DNA of 5,954 bases from assembly GCA_947377705.1 (NCBI GenBank), contig CANCGU010000169.1, forward strand, positions 1 to 5,954, in the 5' to 3' direction. A model generated the notes under the pieces. That model worked only from the letters and a program-made list of their open reading frames with translations, made no database searches and had not been told where the DNA came from. The translations under genes were made by a program, and so were the position numbers. The stretch is from Comamonadaceae bacterium (GTDB lineage: Bacteria > Pseudomonadota > Gammaproteobacteria > Burkholderiales > Burkholderiaceae). Numbering within the stretch: position 1 is the first letter of the stretch; the number at the start of each line of letters is the position of its first letter. This document shows, piece after piece, positions 1 to 5,954 of the stretch.

Positions 1-375
1 CGCAATGCCAAAGCCAAAATCATCGGCGTGAGCCGTGCGGTGGATGCCAGTCAGTCGGCGCGTGCGCGCGCCACAGTGACCTACCGAGGCAGTTTGCAAG
101 CGGGCGAGTTGGTGCCCGTGGTTGTGCATGCCAAAGGCAAAGCCAGTGCCGCTAAACCCGGCACGCAATGGCTGGTGCCTGCACGCGCCGTCACGCAGTG
201 GCGCGGCAAACCTTGGGTGTTTGTGGCGAATGCCCAAGGCTTTGAAGCGCAAACGGTGAATGTGGTGTCGTCCACCGACGACCTCTCACTGGTTGAAGCG
301 TTGTGGCCTGTCGGCAGCAAAGTGGCGGTGACAGGCATCGCATCTTTGCGCGCTTTGCTGCAAAAGGACGAGTGA
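1..375 (+). CDS. Efflux RND transporter periplasmic adaptor subunit (membrane fusion protein, CzcB/CusB-like), C-terminal part
   Basis: This is the last 124 codons of a gene whose start lies before the window; the frame is open from base 1 and stops with TGA at 373-375. The adaptor would bridge the inner-membrane pump and the outer-membrane channel encoded just downstream. The visible part fits the end of the beta-barrel domain (around VTYRGSLQAGELVPVVV) followed by the membrane-proximal domain: a LVPARAV strand, then GKPWVFVANAQGFEAQTVNV and the closing VGSKVAVTGIASLRALL, the usual C-terminal pattern of RND adaptors. The alpha-hairpin and lipoyl domains are off-window. The visible part has no Met or Cys and only one His, so it shows no metal-binding tail. 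A GTG at 28 lies in this frame but is an internal valine, not a start. The family call is secure from sequence pattern and context; the substrate cannot be read from this fragment. Confidence 0.88.
   Translation, partial: RNAKAKIIGVSRAVDASQSARARATVTYRGSLQAGELVPVVVHAKGKASAAKPGTQWLVPARAVTQWRGKPWVFVANAQGFEAQTVNVVSSTDDLSLVEALWPVGSKVAVTGIASLRALLQKDE
364..368 (+). promoter_or_regulatory. Ribosome binding site for the RND pump gene
   Basis: AAGGA lies six bases before the ATG at 375, inside the last codons of the adaptor gene. It supports the 375 start over the in-frame upstream ATG at 303, which would place 24 extra residues, overlapping the adaptor gene, before a typical RND N-terminus. The stop/start overlap TGATG suggests translational coupling. 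Confidence 0.7.
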
Positions 376-3300
376 TGTTTGAAGCGCTCATTCGTCTGAG
401 CCTACGTTTTCGTAGCCTCACGCTGGCATGTGCGGGCCTGCTGTTCATCGCAGGCACTTACGCATGGCTCAATTTACCGATCGATGCTTTCCCCGATATT
501 TCGCCCACGCAGGCCAAGGTCATTCTCAAAATTCCAGGCATGACCCCGGAAGAGGTCGAGCAGCGCGTGGTCAAACCCATTGAGCAAGAGTTGCTGAGCA
601 TCCCCAACAAACGCATCGTGCGTTCGATTTCTAAATACGGCATTGCCGACATCACCATTGACTTTGACGAAGGCGTGGATTTGTATTGGGCACGCCAACA
701 AGTGTCTGAGCGGTTGGGCTCGGTCATGCGCGATTTACCTGCCAGCGTGAGCGGTGGGTTGGCGCCCATCACCACACCGCTGAGCGAGGTGTACATGTTC
801 ACCCTCGAAGGTGAGGGCTTTGGCTTGGCCGAAAAACGCCGCGTGCTCGACTGGGTGATTCGCCCTGAGCTGCGCACCATCCCCGGTGTGGCTGAAGTCA
901 ACTCGCTCGGCGGTGAAGTGCAAACTTTCGAGGTGATTCCCAACACCGCCAAGATGGCGGCGATGGGCGTGAGCATGACGGACTTGCGACTGGCCTTGCT
1001 CGCCAACAACAGCAACGACGGCGCAGGCCGTTTGACGGCTGGCGAAGAAGCCTTGGTGGTGCGCGTGGAAGGCGCAGTCAAAACCTTGGACGATTTGCGT
1101 GCAGTGCGCTTGAGTACGTCTCGCCATACCCAGGTGCAGCTTGACGATGTGGCCACCGTCACACATGGCGCGCTCACTCGCTACGGCGCCGTCACGCACG
1201 ACGGCCAAGGTGAAGCCGTGGAGGGTTTGGTACTGGGCATGCGTGGCGTCAACGCCCGCCAGCTGGTGAACGCAGTCGATGCCAAGTTGGCCGAAATGGC
1301 GCCGCGCTTGCCCAAAGGCATGACGGTGAAAACCTTTTACAACCGAGGCGAGTTGGTCACGCGTGCCGCAGACACTGTGATTCACGCGTTGATTGAAGCG
1401 GCCGTGTTGGTGTGCATCACCTTGTATGTGTTTCTGGGTGGCATGCGTGCGGCGGTGGTGGTGGCCGTGGCCTTGCCCTTGTCGCTGTTGAGCGCCTTCA
1501 TGCTCATGCGTGGCTTTGGCTTGACGGCCAACTTGATGAGCTTGGGCGGCTTGGCCATTGCGTTGGGTATGTTGGTGGACGCGGCGGTGGTGGTGGTGGA
1601 AAACATCGAAACCGCATTTGCATCGCACGGATCAGGCCATGCCTTATCGAAGACCGAGATCCTACTGAGTGCGGTGCGTCAGGTGGTCAAGCCTGTGGCG
1701 TCTGGCGTGCTCATCATTTGCGTGGTGTTCTTGCCCTTGCTCAGCCTTGAAGGCTTGGAGGGCAAGCTGTTTGCACCTGTGGCTGTGACCATCATCATGG
1801 CGCTGGCGTCGTCGCTGTTGCTGGCGTTCAGTGTGATTCCCGCTTTGGCATCCATGGTGTTGAAGGAAGAGGGTGCGCACGAGCCTGTGGTCATGCAAAA
1901 AATTCATGCCGCCTATTTGCGTTTGCGTGAACGTGTGTGGGCCAAACCACAGTGGTTGTATGGCGTGTCGGTGGCCTCTTTGGTGGTGGCTGCGGTGTTG
2001 TACAGCTTCATTGGCAAAACCTTCATGCCCACCTTGGATGAAGGCGATATCTTGGTGCAACTGCAAAAGCTACCTTCAATTTCACTCGAAGCTTCGTTGG
2101 AAATAGACACGCGCGTGCAGCAAGCCATTTTGGAAAATGTGCCCGAGGTCAAATCCATCGTCGCCCGTGTGGGCTCTGATGAGCTGGGGCTAGACCCCAT
2201 GGGCTTGAACGAGACCGACACCTTTTTGGTTCTCAAACCCAAGAACGAATGGCGCGGTAACAAAGACGACATCGTCGACGGCCTGCGCGTGGTGCTGGAT
2301 GGCTTTCCGGGTTTGGTCTACGGCTTCACGCAGCCCATTGAAATGCGCGTGTCTGAAATGCTCACGGGCACACGCGGCGATGTGGCCATCAAAATTTTTG
2401 GCACCGACCTCGGTCGCTTGAACGAAGCAGCCCATCAAATCGCCGATGCCGTGCGCACCATTCCCGGTGCCGCCGAGGTGATTGCACCCAAGGCCGAGGG
2501 CTTGCAATACGTCTCGGTGCGTTTGAACCGCACCATGATGGGCCAAGCAGGTTTCAGTGTGGAGGCTTTGCAGCAAGCTTTGAAAAACCAAGTAGAGGGC
2601 GAGTCGCTTGGCTATGTGCTGCAGGACGGTGTACGTATGCCGCTCACCCTGCGCGGCAACGAGGCCACGCGCCAAAGCCCAGAGGCTTTCAAAAACTTGC
2701 AGCTGGCCGCACCCGATGGCCGGGTATGGGCTGCCAGTGCCCTGGCCGACATCCGCTTGGTCGATGGCCCCATCCGTGTGGACCACGAACAAAGCGCGCG
2801 CTTCACCAGCATTCAGGTGTCGGTAGATGGCCGCGATTTGACGGGCTTTGTGGGTGATGCTCAAAAGGCTGTGGCAGCTCTAAAGTTACCCAGCGATGTG
2901 CGCATTGTGTGGGGCGGTCAGTTTGAAAACCAGCAACGTGCGGCGGCACGCTTGGGGCTGGTCATTCCTGCGGCCATGGTGCTCATCTTCACCATCTTGG
3001 TGTTCACTTTTGGCTCGGCCATTCAGGCGGGCATCATCTTCTTGAACATCCCGTTTGCCTTGGTGGGCGGTGTGGTTGCACTCGCTATTTCAGGCGAGTA
3101 TTTGTCGGTGCCTGCTTCAGTGGGTTTCATCGCGCTGTTGGGCATTGCCGTGCTCAATGGTGTGGTGATGGTGACGCACTTCAACGAGCGTTTGCTCGAT
3201 GGCGAGGCGATGGATGTGGTGGTGCGCCTAGGTACCGAGCGCCGCTTGCGTCCTGTGTTGATGACTGCGGTCATCACCGCGTTGGGCATGATCCCGTTGT

Positions 3301-3482
3301 TGTTTGCCACGGGGCCTGGCTCGGAAATTCAGCGGCCACTGGCCATTGTGGTGACGGGTGGTTTGCTGAGCTCCACCTTATTGACTTTGCTGCTGTTGCC
3401 GAAATTGTTTGAACGTTTTGGTGGGCTAGAGAGCGTGCCGTGGCAAGCGCTCACGCGCTTCATGCCTTGGAGAAAATCATGA
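375..3482 (+). CDS. CusA/CzcA-family heavy metal efflux RND transporter permease
   Basis: This is a complete 1035-residue inner-membrane proton/metal antiporter, the usual HME-RND length. It starts MFEALIRLSLRFRSL with TM1 at about residues 13-33. A first periplasmic loop runs to about 334, TM2-TM6 follow, TM7 is near 527-546, a second loop runs to about 861, and the last TM block starts near 862. Family hallmarks are LPIDAFPDISPTQ after TM1, PGMTPEEVEQRVVKPIE, FMPTLDEGD (about 550-558), LNIPFALVGG, SVGFIALLGIAVLNGVVMV and RLRPVLMTAVITALGMIP. The TM4 proton-relay region has D402 and E409 in LAIALGMLVDAAVVVVEN; Ala396 stands where CzcA has its first Asp, as in CusA. The residues aligned by eye with CusA Met573, Met623 and Met672 are Gln562, Glu613 and Glu661, so a Cu(I)/Ag(I) methionine triad is absent. 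The stretch DPMGLNETDTFLVLKP and FTQPIEMRVSEMLTG reads more like CzcA. A divalent metal is the better guess, but the substrate is unproven. The gene overlaps both neighbours and must work with them. Confidence 0.96.
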   Translation: MFEALIRLSLRFRSLTLACAGLLFIAGTYAWLNLPIDAFPDISPTQAKVILKIPGMTPEEVEQRVVKPIEQELLSIPNKRIVRSISKYGIADITIDFDEGVDLYWARQQVSERLGSVMRDLPASVSGGLAPITTPLSEVYMFTLEGEGFGLAEKRRVLDWVIRPELRTIPGVAEVNSLGGEVQTFEVIPNTAKMAAMGVSMTDLRLALLANNSNDGAGRLTAGEEALVVRVEGAVKTLDDLRAVRLSTSRHTQVQLDDVATVTHGALTRYGAVTHDGQGEAVEGLVLGMRGVNARQLVNAVDAKLAEMAPRLPKGMTVKTFYNRGELVTRAADTVIHALIEAAVLVCITLYVFLGGMRAAVVVAVALPLSLLSAFMLMRGFGLTANLMSLGGLAIALGMLVDAAVVVVENIETAFASHGSGHALSKTEILLSAVRQVVKPVASGVLIICVVFLPLLSLEGLEGKLFAPVAVTIIMALASSLLLAFSVIPALASMVLKEEGAHEPVVMQKIHAAYLRLRERVWAKPQWLYGVSVASLVVAAVLYSFIGKTFMPTLDEGDILVQLQKLPSISLEASLEIDTRVQQAILENVPEVKSIVARVGSDELGLDPMGLNETDTFLVLKPKNEWRGNKDDIVDGLRVVLDGFPGLVYGFTQPIEMRVSEMLTGTRGDVAIKIFGTDLGRLNEAAHQIADAVRTIPGAAEVIAPKAEGLQYVSVRLNRTMMGQAGFSVEALQQALKNQVEGESLGYVLQDGVRMPLTLRGNEATRQSPEAFKNLQLAAPDGRVWAASALADIRLVDGPIRVDHEQSARFTSIQVSVDGRDLTGFVGDAQKAVAALKLPSDVRIVWGGQFENQQRAAARLGLVIPAAMVLIFTILVFTFGSAIQAGIIFLNIPFALVGGVVALAISGEYLSVPASVGFIALLGIAVLNGVVMVTHFNERLLDGEAMDVVVRLGTERRLRPVLMTAVITALGMIPLLFATGPGSEIQRPLAIVVTGGLLSSTLLTLLLLPKLFERFGGLESVPWQALTRFMPWRKS
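3469..3472 (+). promoter_or_regulatory. Ribosome binding site for the outer-membrane channel gene
   Basis: GGAG lies six bases before the ATG at 3479, within the last codons of the pump gene. It decides the start: the upstream in-frame ATG at 3440 would add 13 residues (MASAHALHALEKI) in front of an already good signal peptide. The ATGA overlap (3479-3482) of start and pump stop points to coupled translation. An in-frame ATG at 3491 is a less likely alternative start. Confidence 0.65.
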
Positions 3483-4843
3483 AACATGTCATGAAGTCTT
3501 ATGTCTTGACCTCTGCTGTCGCGTGCACTTGTGTCTTGGCGCTGGGCGCCGCGCAGGCCCAACAGCCTACCCCTTTCGCACCAGCAACCTCGTCTGCGGC
3601 TGCGTCAGCAACCCTCGGCTCGACCTCTTCGTCGACTGCGACATCGCAGCTTAAGCCTTATCTCCCTGCCGAAGCTGCCGTGAAAGAAGCTTTGCTCAGC
3701 AGCCCTTTGATGCAAGCTGCTCGCTCTAAAAAAGAAGCTGGCATCGCACGCGCCAAAGGCATTGATTCAGGCACCGCAGAGTTCACCTTGCGCAGCACCT
3801 CGCAACGTCGCCGTGATGTGGCTGCCGGTACGCAGCTGCATGAATCGATGGTGAGCATCGAGCGCCCCGTGCGCTTTTGGGGCAAGCGTGGCATGGATGC
3901 CGACCTCGCCACACAAACCCAAGCTTTTGCCGACATCGAATACGCCGATGCCATGCACGAAGGTGCGCGCGAGTTGATGCGGTTTTGGTTTGCTCACCTG
4001 CGCGCCTTGGCCGACCAAAAAAATGCAGTGACGACCTATGACTTGGCCGCCAAGATGCAGCGACTCACGCAGAGTCAGCTCAAACAAGGTGAAATTTCTC
4101 AGCTTGACGCTGAGTTGGCTAACGCTGAGTTTGAGCGCATCACGGCGGCGCGTTCGGTGGCTGATGCGCAGCTGGCATCCAGCGCCTCAGCCTTCACACG
4201 CCGCTACGCAGGCATGACTTTGCCCATGCACCTGCCTACGGCTGTGCGCTTAGATGCGTCAGCAAATTTGTCTGCGTTGACCGAAACCATGGCCGCCATG
4301 CGCCAAGAGTTTTTAGACAAAAACCACGAGCTCAACATGATGCGTGTGGACGCACAACGCTTGCGCCTCGCCGCAGACCGAGCCTCGCGTGACCGCTTGC
4401 CTGACCCCACTGTGGGTGTGTTTAGCGGGCGCGAGCGGGCGGGGGCCGAAACCATTTCGGGGGTGATGTTCTCCATGCCGTTCCCAAGTGCCTCACGCTT
4501 TCATCACGCAACTGCTTTGGTGGCCGATGCACAAGCCGCCAGCGACAAAGTGCTGCTGGCCGAGCAACAATTGGGCGCCATGTTTGACATCATGTGGATT
4601 CAGTTTCAGTACAAACGAGCAGCTGCGGACAACTTGAAATCTGCCGCCCAACGCCAAGCCTTGGCCACAGAAAAATCAGTCAAGGCCTACACCTTGGGCG
4701 AGGGCAGTTTGTCGGATGTGTTGCTGATTGCGCGTCTAGCCAGCGACAACCTCAATGCTGCTGAACGCATGCAGCTTGAGGTGGTGGAGTTACTGGCTTT
4801 GATTCGCCTAGATCTGCATCAAATCTGGGACTTTGACGAATAA
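3479..4843 (+). CDS. TolC-family outer membrane efflux protein (CzcC-like)
   Basis: This 454-residue protein is the outer-membrane channel of the tripartite pump. It begins with a Sec signal peptide: basic MKHVMKSY, a hydrophobic core, and an AQA-QQ cleavage site after residue 27. There is no Cys at +1, so it is probably not a lipoprotein, although Cys16 and Cys18 sit within the signal. Residues 36-57 are an Ala/Ser/Thr-rich linker. From about residue 62 the two-fold TolC helical architecture follows. Landmarks are EALLSSPLMQAARSKKEAG, a GKRG motif at 135-138 matching the CzcC-type GGKRG position, a long helical segment with LKQGEISQLDAELANAEFER, DPTVGVFSGRE (from residue 309), FSMPFP (the GVSIPLP-type strand), and AYTLGEGSLSDVLL (from residue 403) of the second repeat. 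It is slightly longer than typical CzcC proteins, partly because of the linker. It overlaps the pump gene by four bases and is last in the operon, ending five bases from the oppositely oriented RidA-family gene. Confidence 0.92.
   Translation: MKHVMKSYVLTSAVACTCVLALGAAQAQQPTPFAPATSSAAASATLGSTSSSTATSQLKPYLPAEAAVKEALLSSPLMQAARSKKEAGIARAKGIDSGTAEFTLRSTSQRRRDVAAGTQLHESMVSIERPVRFWGKRGMDADLATQTQAFADIEYADAMHEGARELMRFWFAHLRALADQKNAVTTYDLAAKMQRLTQSQLKQGEISQLDAELANAEFERITAARSVADAQLASSASAFTRRYAGMTLPMHLPTAVRLDASANLSALTETMAAMRQEFLDKNHELNMMRVDAQRLRLAADRASRDRLPDPTVGVFSGRERAGAETISGVMFSMPFPSASRFHHATALVADAQAASDKVLLAEQQLGAMFDIMWIQFQYKRAAADNLKSAAQRQALATEKSVKAYTLGEGSLSDVLLIARLASDNLNAAERMQLEVVELLALIRLDLHQIWDFDE
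3584..3649 (+). other. Region encoding an Ala/Ser/Thr-rich linker in the outer-membrane channel
   Basis: These bases encode residues 36-57 of the channel protein; 19 of the 22 residues are Ala, Ser or Thr. The stretch lies between the signal peptidase site and the first TolC helix, so it would be a flexible N-terminal tail in the periplasm. It is a composition feature, not an exact DNA repeat. Confidence 0.6.
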
Positions 4844-4848
4844 ACCGC

Positions 4849-5304
4849 TTAGGCGAGTTCAGCAATCAACTCAATTTCCACGCAAGCACCCAAAGGCAAC
4901 TGCGCCACGCCAAACGCGCTGCGTGCGTGCGCGCCTTGGTTGCCAAATACTTGGCCAATCAGTTCGCTGCAACCGTTGGTGACCAAGTGGTGCTCTGTGT
5001 AGTCGGGGCTGGAGTTGACCAAGCTCATCACCTTGACGATGCGCTTGATTTTGTTCAGGTCACCCACGGCGGCGTGCAACGTGCCCAATAAATCCACAGC
5101 AACCGCGCGAGCAGCCTGTGCGCCTTCTGCGGTTTGCATGGTTTTGCCCAGTTGGCCGGTCCACACTTTGCCGTCTTGTTTGGCGATGTGGCCGCTCAAA
5201 AACACCAAGTTGCCTGTTTGCACAAAAGGCACATAAGCCGCAGCGGGCACAGCCACGGGGGGCAGGGTGATGTTCAGGGCTTGGAGTTTGTCGTAAACAC
5301 TCAT
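4849..5304 (-). CDS. RidA-family protein (YjgF/YER057c/UK114), 150-residue subgroup
   Basis: This 151-residue protein has the Rid fold. The classic RidA enzyme is a cytosolic trimer that hydrolyses reactive enamines/imines made by PLP enzymes such as threonine dehydratase. Aligned by eye with E. coli RidA, Tyr17 matches Tyr24, Ser30-Gly31 match Ser37-Gly38, the key Arg105 matches Arg128 (HARSAFGVAQLPLGA), and Glu120 matches Glu143 (CVEIE). Retention of the Arg suggests imine deaminase capacity, since Rid groups lacking it are thought not to be deaminases. RidA Gln32 is His39 here. At about 150 residues, with the opening LQALNITLPPVAVPAAAYVPFVQTGN, it resembles the longer paralogous subgroup annotated simply as RidA family protein rather than archetypal 128-residue RidA, so its substrate is unknown. 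The ATG at 5302-5304 has a strong AAGGAAG ribosome site four bases upstream. It follows the transglutaminase-like gene by 38 bases and may be co-transcribed with it; no functional link to the metal pump is evident. Confidence 0.93.
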   Translation of the reverse strand: MSVYDKLQALNITLPPVAVPAAAYVPFVQTGNLVFLSGHIAKQDGKVWTGQLGKTMQTAEGAQAARAVAVDLLGTLHAAVGDLNKIKRIVKVMSLVNSSPDYTEHHLVTNGCSELIGQVFGNQGAHARSAFGVAQLPLGACVEIELIAELA

Positions 5305-5308
5305 GTGG

Positions 5309-5315
5309 CTTCCTT
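5309..5315 (-). promoter_or_regulatory. Ribosome binding site for the RidA-family gene
   Basis: Read on the minus strand, AAGGAAG is followed by CCAC and then the ATG. It is a good match to the anti-Shine-Dalgarno complement at normal spacing and fixes the start of the 151-residue protein. Confidence 0.75.
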
Positions 5316-5342
5316 GTTTGAATCCGACAATTTTAAGAGCGC

Positions 5343-5954
5343 TTAGCTTTGGCTTTGTGTCTGTGACTGCCCTTGAGTTTGCGATTGAGACTGCGATTGA
5401 GACTGCGTTTGCCCAAGCGCCGCCACCAACTCAGAAGCGGGCTGCACCGTCACCGCCACGTCCAGTGTGTGGCTGGCCCCGCCATGAATCACGCCACGCA
5501 CGGGCGACACATCCGCGTAGTCGCGGCCAAGGGCCAAGGTCACGTAATCGATGCCGGGCGAGCCCAAGCCCCAACGGTTGTTGGTGGGGTCTAGGTCAAA
5601 CCATTGGCCGTGGGTGGCGAGTGCACCCGTTTTGGCGGTTTCTGCCGCATCGTCCAAAGCGTCGGGCACATAGACCGACACCCAGGCGTGCGAGGCATCG
5701 CTGCCAATCAAGCGGGTTTGGCCTTCGGGCACTTCGGTCACCAAATAGCCGCTCACATAGCGCGCGGCTAAGCCCTGCGTGCGCAAGCAACCGATGAGGA
5801 TGTGGGCAAAGTCTTGGCACACGCCTTTGCGGCTTTTCAGGGCTTCTAGCGCAGGCGTGTTGATGTCGGTGCTGGCCGTCTCGTAGGTAAATTCTTGGTG
5901 GATGCGTGCCATCAAATCGCAAGCGGCTACCAAAACGGGGCGGGCAGGGGTGAA
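5343..5954 (-). CDS. Transglutaminase-like family protein (COG1305 type), C-terminal part
   Basis: 203 codons plus a stop are visible; the reading frame stays open to the window edge (first residues FTPARPVLVAACDLMARIH), so the start lies outside. A TTG at 5931-5933 lies in frame but is internal to the conserved RP-LL-A--DLM-RIH segment and is not a likely start. The papain/transglutaminase-fold triad is visible: Cys at 5817-5819 in SRKGVCQDFAH, His at 5688-5690 in SDASHAWVSVYVP, and Asp at 5589-5591 in QWFDLDPTNN. ARYVSGYL lies between Cys and His, and ALGRDYADVSPVRGVIHGG follows, both typical of this bacterial family, which usually also carries an N-terminal beta domain. Members are cytosolic, probably amide-bond hydrolases or transferases, and are often encoded near ATP-grasp/alpha-E proteins; those would lie beyond the right edge. 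The final 22 residues are an unusual Gln-Ser/Thr repeat. The exact substrate is not known. Confidence 0.93.
   Translation of the reverse strand, partial: FTPARPVLVAACDLMARIHQEFTYETASTDINTPALEALKSRKGVCQDFAHILIGCLRTQGLAARYVSGYLVTEVPEGQTRLIGSDASHAWVSVYVPDALDDAAETAKTGALATHGQWFDLDPTNNRWGLGSPGIDYVTLALGRDYADVSPVRGVIHGGASHTLDVAVTVQPASELVAALGQTQSQSQSQSQTQGQSQTQSQS
5346..5411 (-). repeat. Six-base-period coding repeat: eleven Gln-(Ser/Thr/Gly) dipeptides
   Basis: Immediately before the stop of the transglutaminase-like gene, eleven consecutive dipeptide units are Gln followed by Ser (7), Thr (3) or Gly (1). The DNA contains a perfect 12-base tandem pair, CGATTGAGACTG on the plus strand at 5382-5393 and 5394-5405; the other units have diverged. 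The second-position codons vary (AGC, TCA, TCG, TCT, ACG, ACT, ACA, GGG). Because units are 6 or 12 bases, slippage would change tail length without shifting the frame. Confidence 0.85.

Noticed and set aside
303..374. Upstream in-frame ATG at 303 as start of the pump
   Set aside because: It would overlap the adaptor gene by 73 bases and add 24 polar residues; the ATG at 375 has an AAGGA site and gives the standard HME-RND N-terminus.
458..1177. 239-codon minus-strand open frame opposite the pump N-terminal half
   Set aside because: Ser/Thr/Arg-rich, with no domain pattern; a shadow of the conserved plus-strand pump.
1584..1598. Run of GTG triplets in the pump gene, looking like a simple repeat
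   Set aside because: It encodes the conserved valines of the TM4 motif between D402 and E409; protein constraint plus codon bias explains it.
735..1628. 297-codon open frame on the minus strand, inside the pump gene
   Set aside because: It is His/Gln/Ala-rich with no recognisable domain and lies wholly opposite strongly conserved RND coding sequence; it is explained by the codon bias of the pump gene.
2190..2864. 224-codon minus-strand open frame opposite the second periplasmic loop of the pump
   Set aside because: No family resemblance, and it lies fully within conserved coding sequence on the other strand.
3509..3532. Possible lipobox around Cys16 of the outer-membrane channel
   Set aside because: The three residues before Cys16 (Ala-Val-Ala) lack the usual Leu at -3, the hydrophobic segment continues past it, and AQA-QQ is a better signal peptidase I site.
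5330..5335. Possible -10 box (TAAAAT on the minus strand) for the RidA-family gene
   Set aside because: The hexamer is decent, but no matching -35 is found 16-18 bases upstream, where the sequence is the Gln-Ser repeat; a single AT-rich hexamer is not enough to call a promoter.
5303..5797. 164-codon plus-strand open frame opposite the transglutaminase-like gene
   Set aside because: Pro/Arg/His-rich composition, typical of an antisense shadow; the minus strand carries the catalytic triad and conserved motifs.

Overview
The window looks like bacterial chromosomal DNA from a betaproteobacterium, probably order Burkholderiales and possibly a Comamonadaceae/Limnohabitans-like organism. This is an inference from moderately high GC, heavy use of TTG leucine and GTG valine codons, and the style of the proteins. 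No rRNA or marker gene is present to confirm it.

The left four fifths is a plus-strand operon for a tripartite heavy-metal efflux (HME) RND pump. Positions 1-375 hold the C-terminal end of the periplasmic adaptor (membrane fusion protein). Positions 375-3482 hold a full-length CusA/CzcA-family inner-membrane pump of 1035 residues. Positions 3479-4843 hold a TolC/CzcC-family outer-membrane channel of 454 residues. The adaptor stop overlaps the pump start by one base (TGATG), and the pump stop overlaps the channel start by four (ATGA), so the three are almost certainly co-transcribed and translationally coupled. The order adaptor-pump-channel (B-A-C) differs from the classic czcCBA and cusCFBA orders. 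The pump's metal is uncertain: its TM4 proton-relay motif is CusA-like, but the three periplasmic methionines that bind Cu(I)/Ag(I) in CusA are replaced by Q, E and E, which is CzcA-like.

The right fifth is on the minus strand. A RidA-family protein (4849-5304) ends five bases from the end of the channel gene, so the two groups converge with no visible terminator. Upstream of it, 38 bases away and in the same direction, is the C-terminal two thirds or so of a transglutaminase-like cysteine-protease-fold protein (5343 to the window edge). It keeps a Cys-His-Asp triad and ends in an unusual Gln-Ser/Thr dipeptide repeat.

The sequence is almost entirely coding and has no gene-free stretch over 300 bases. 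I found no RNA gene, mobile element, CRISPR array or attachment site. I did not find a clearly undescribed system. The points most worth a second look are the mixed metal-site signature of the pump and the Q-S/T tail of the transglutaminase-like protein.
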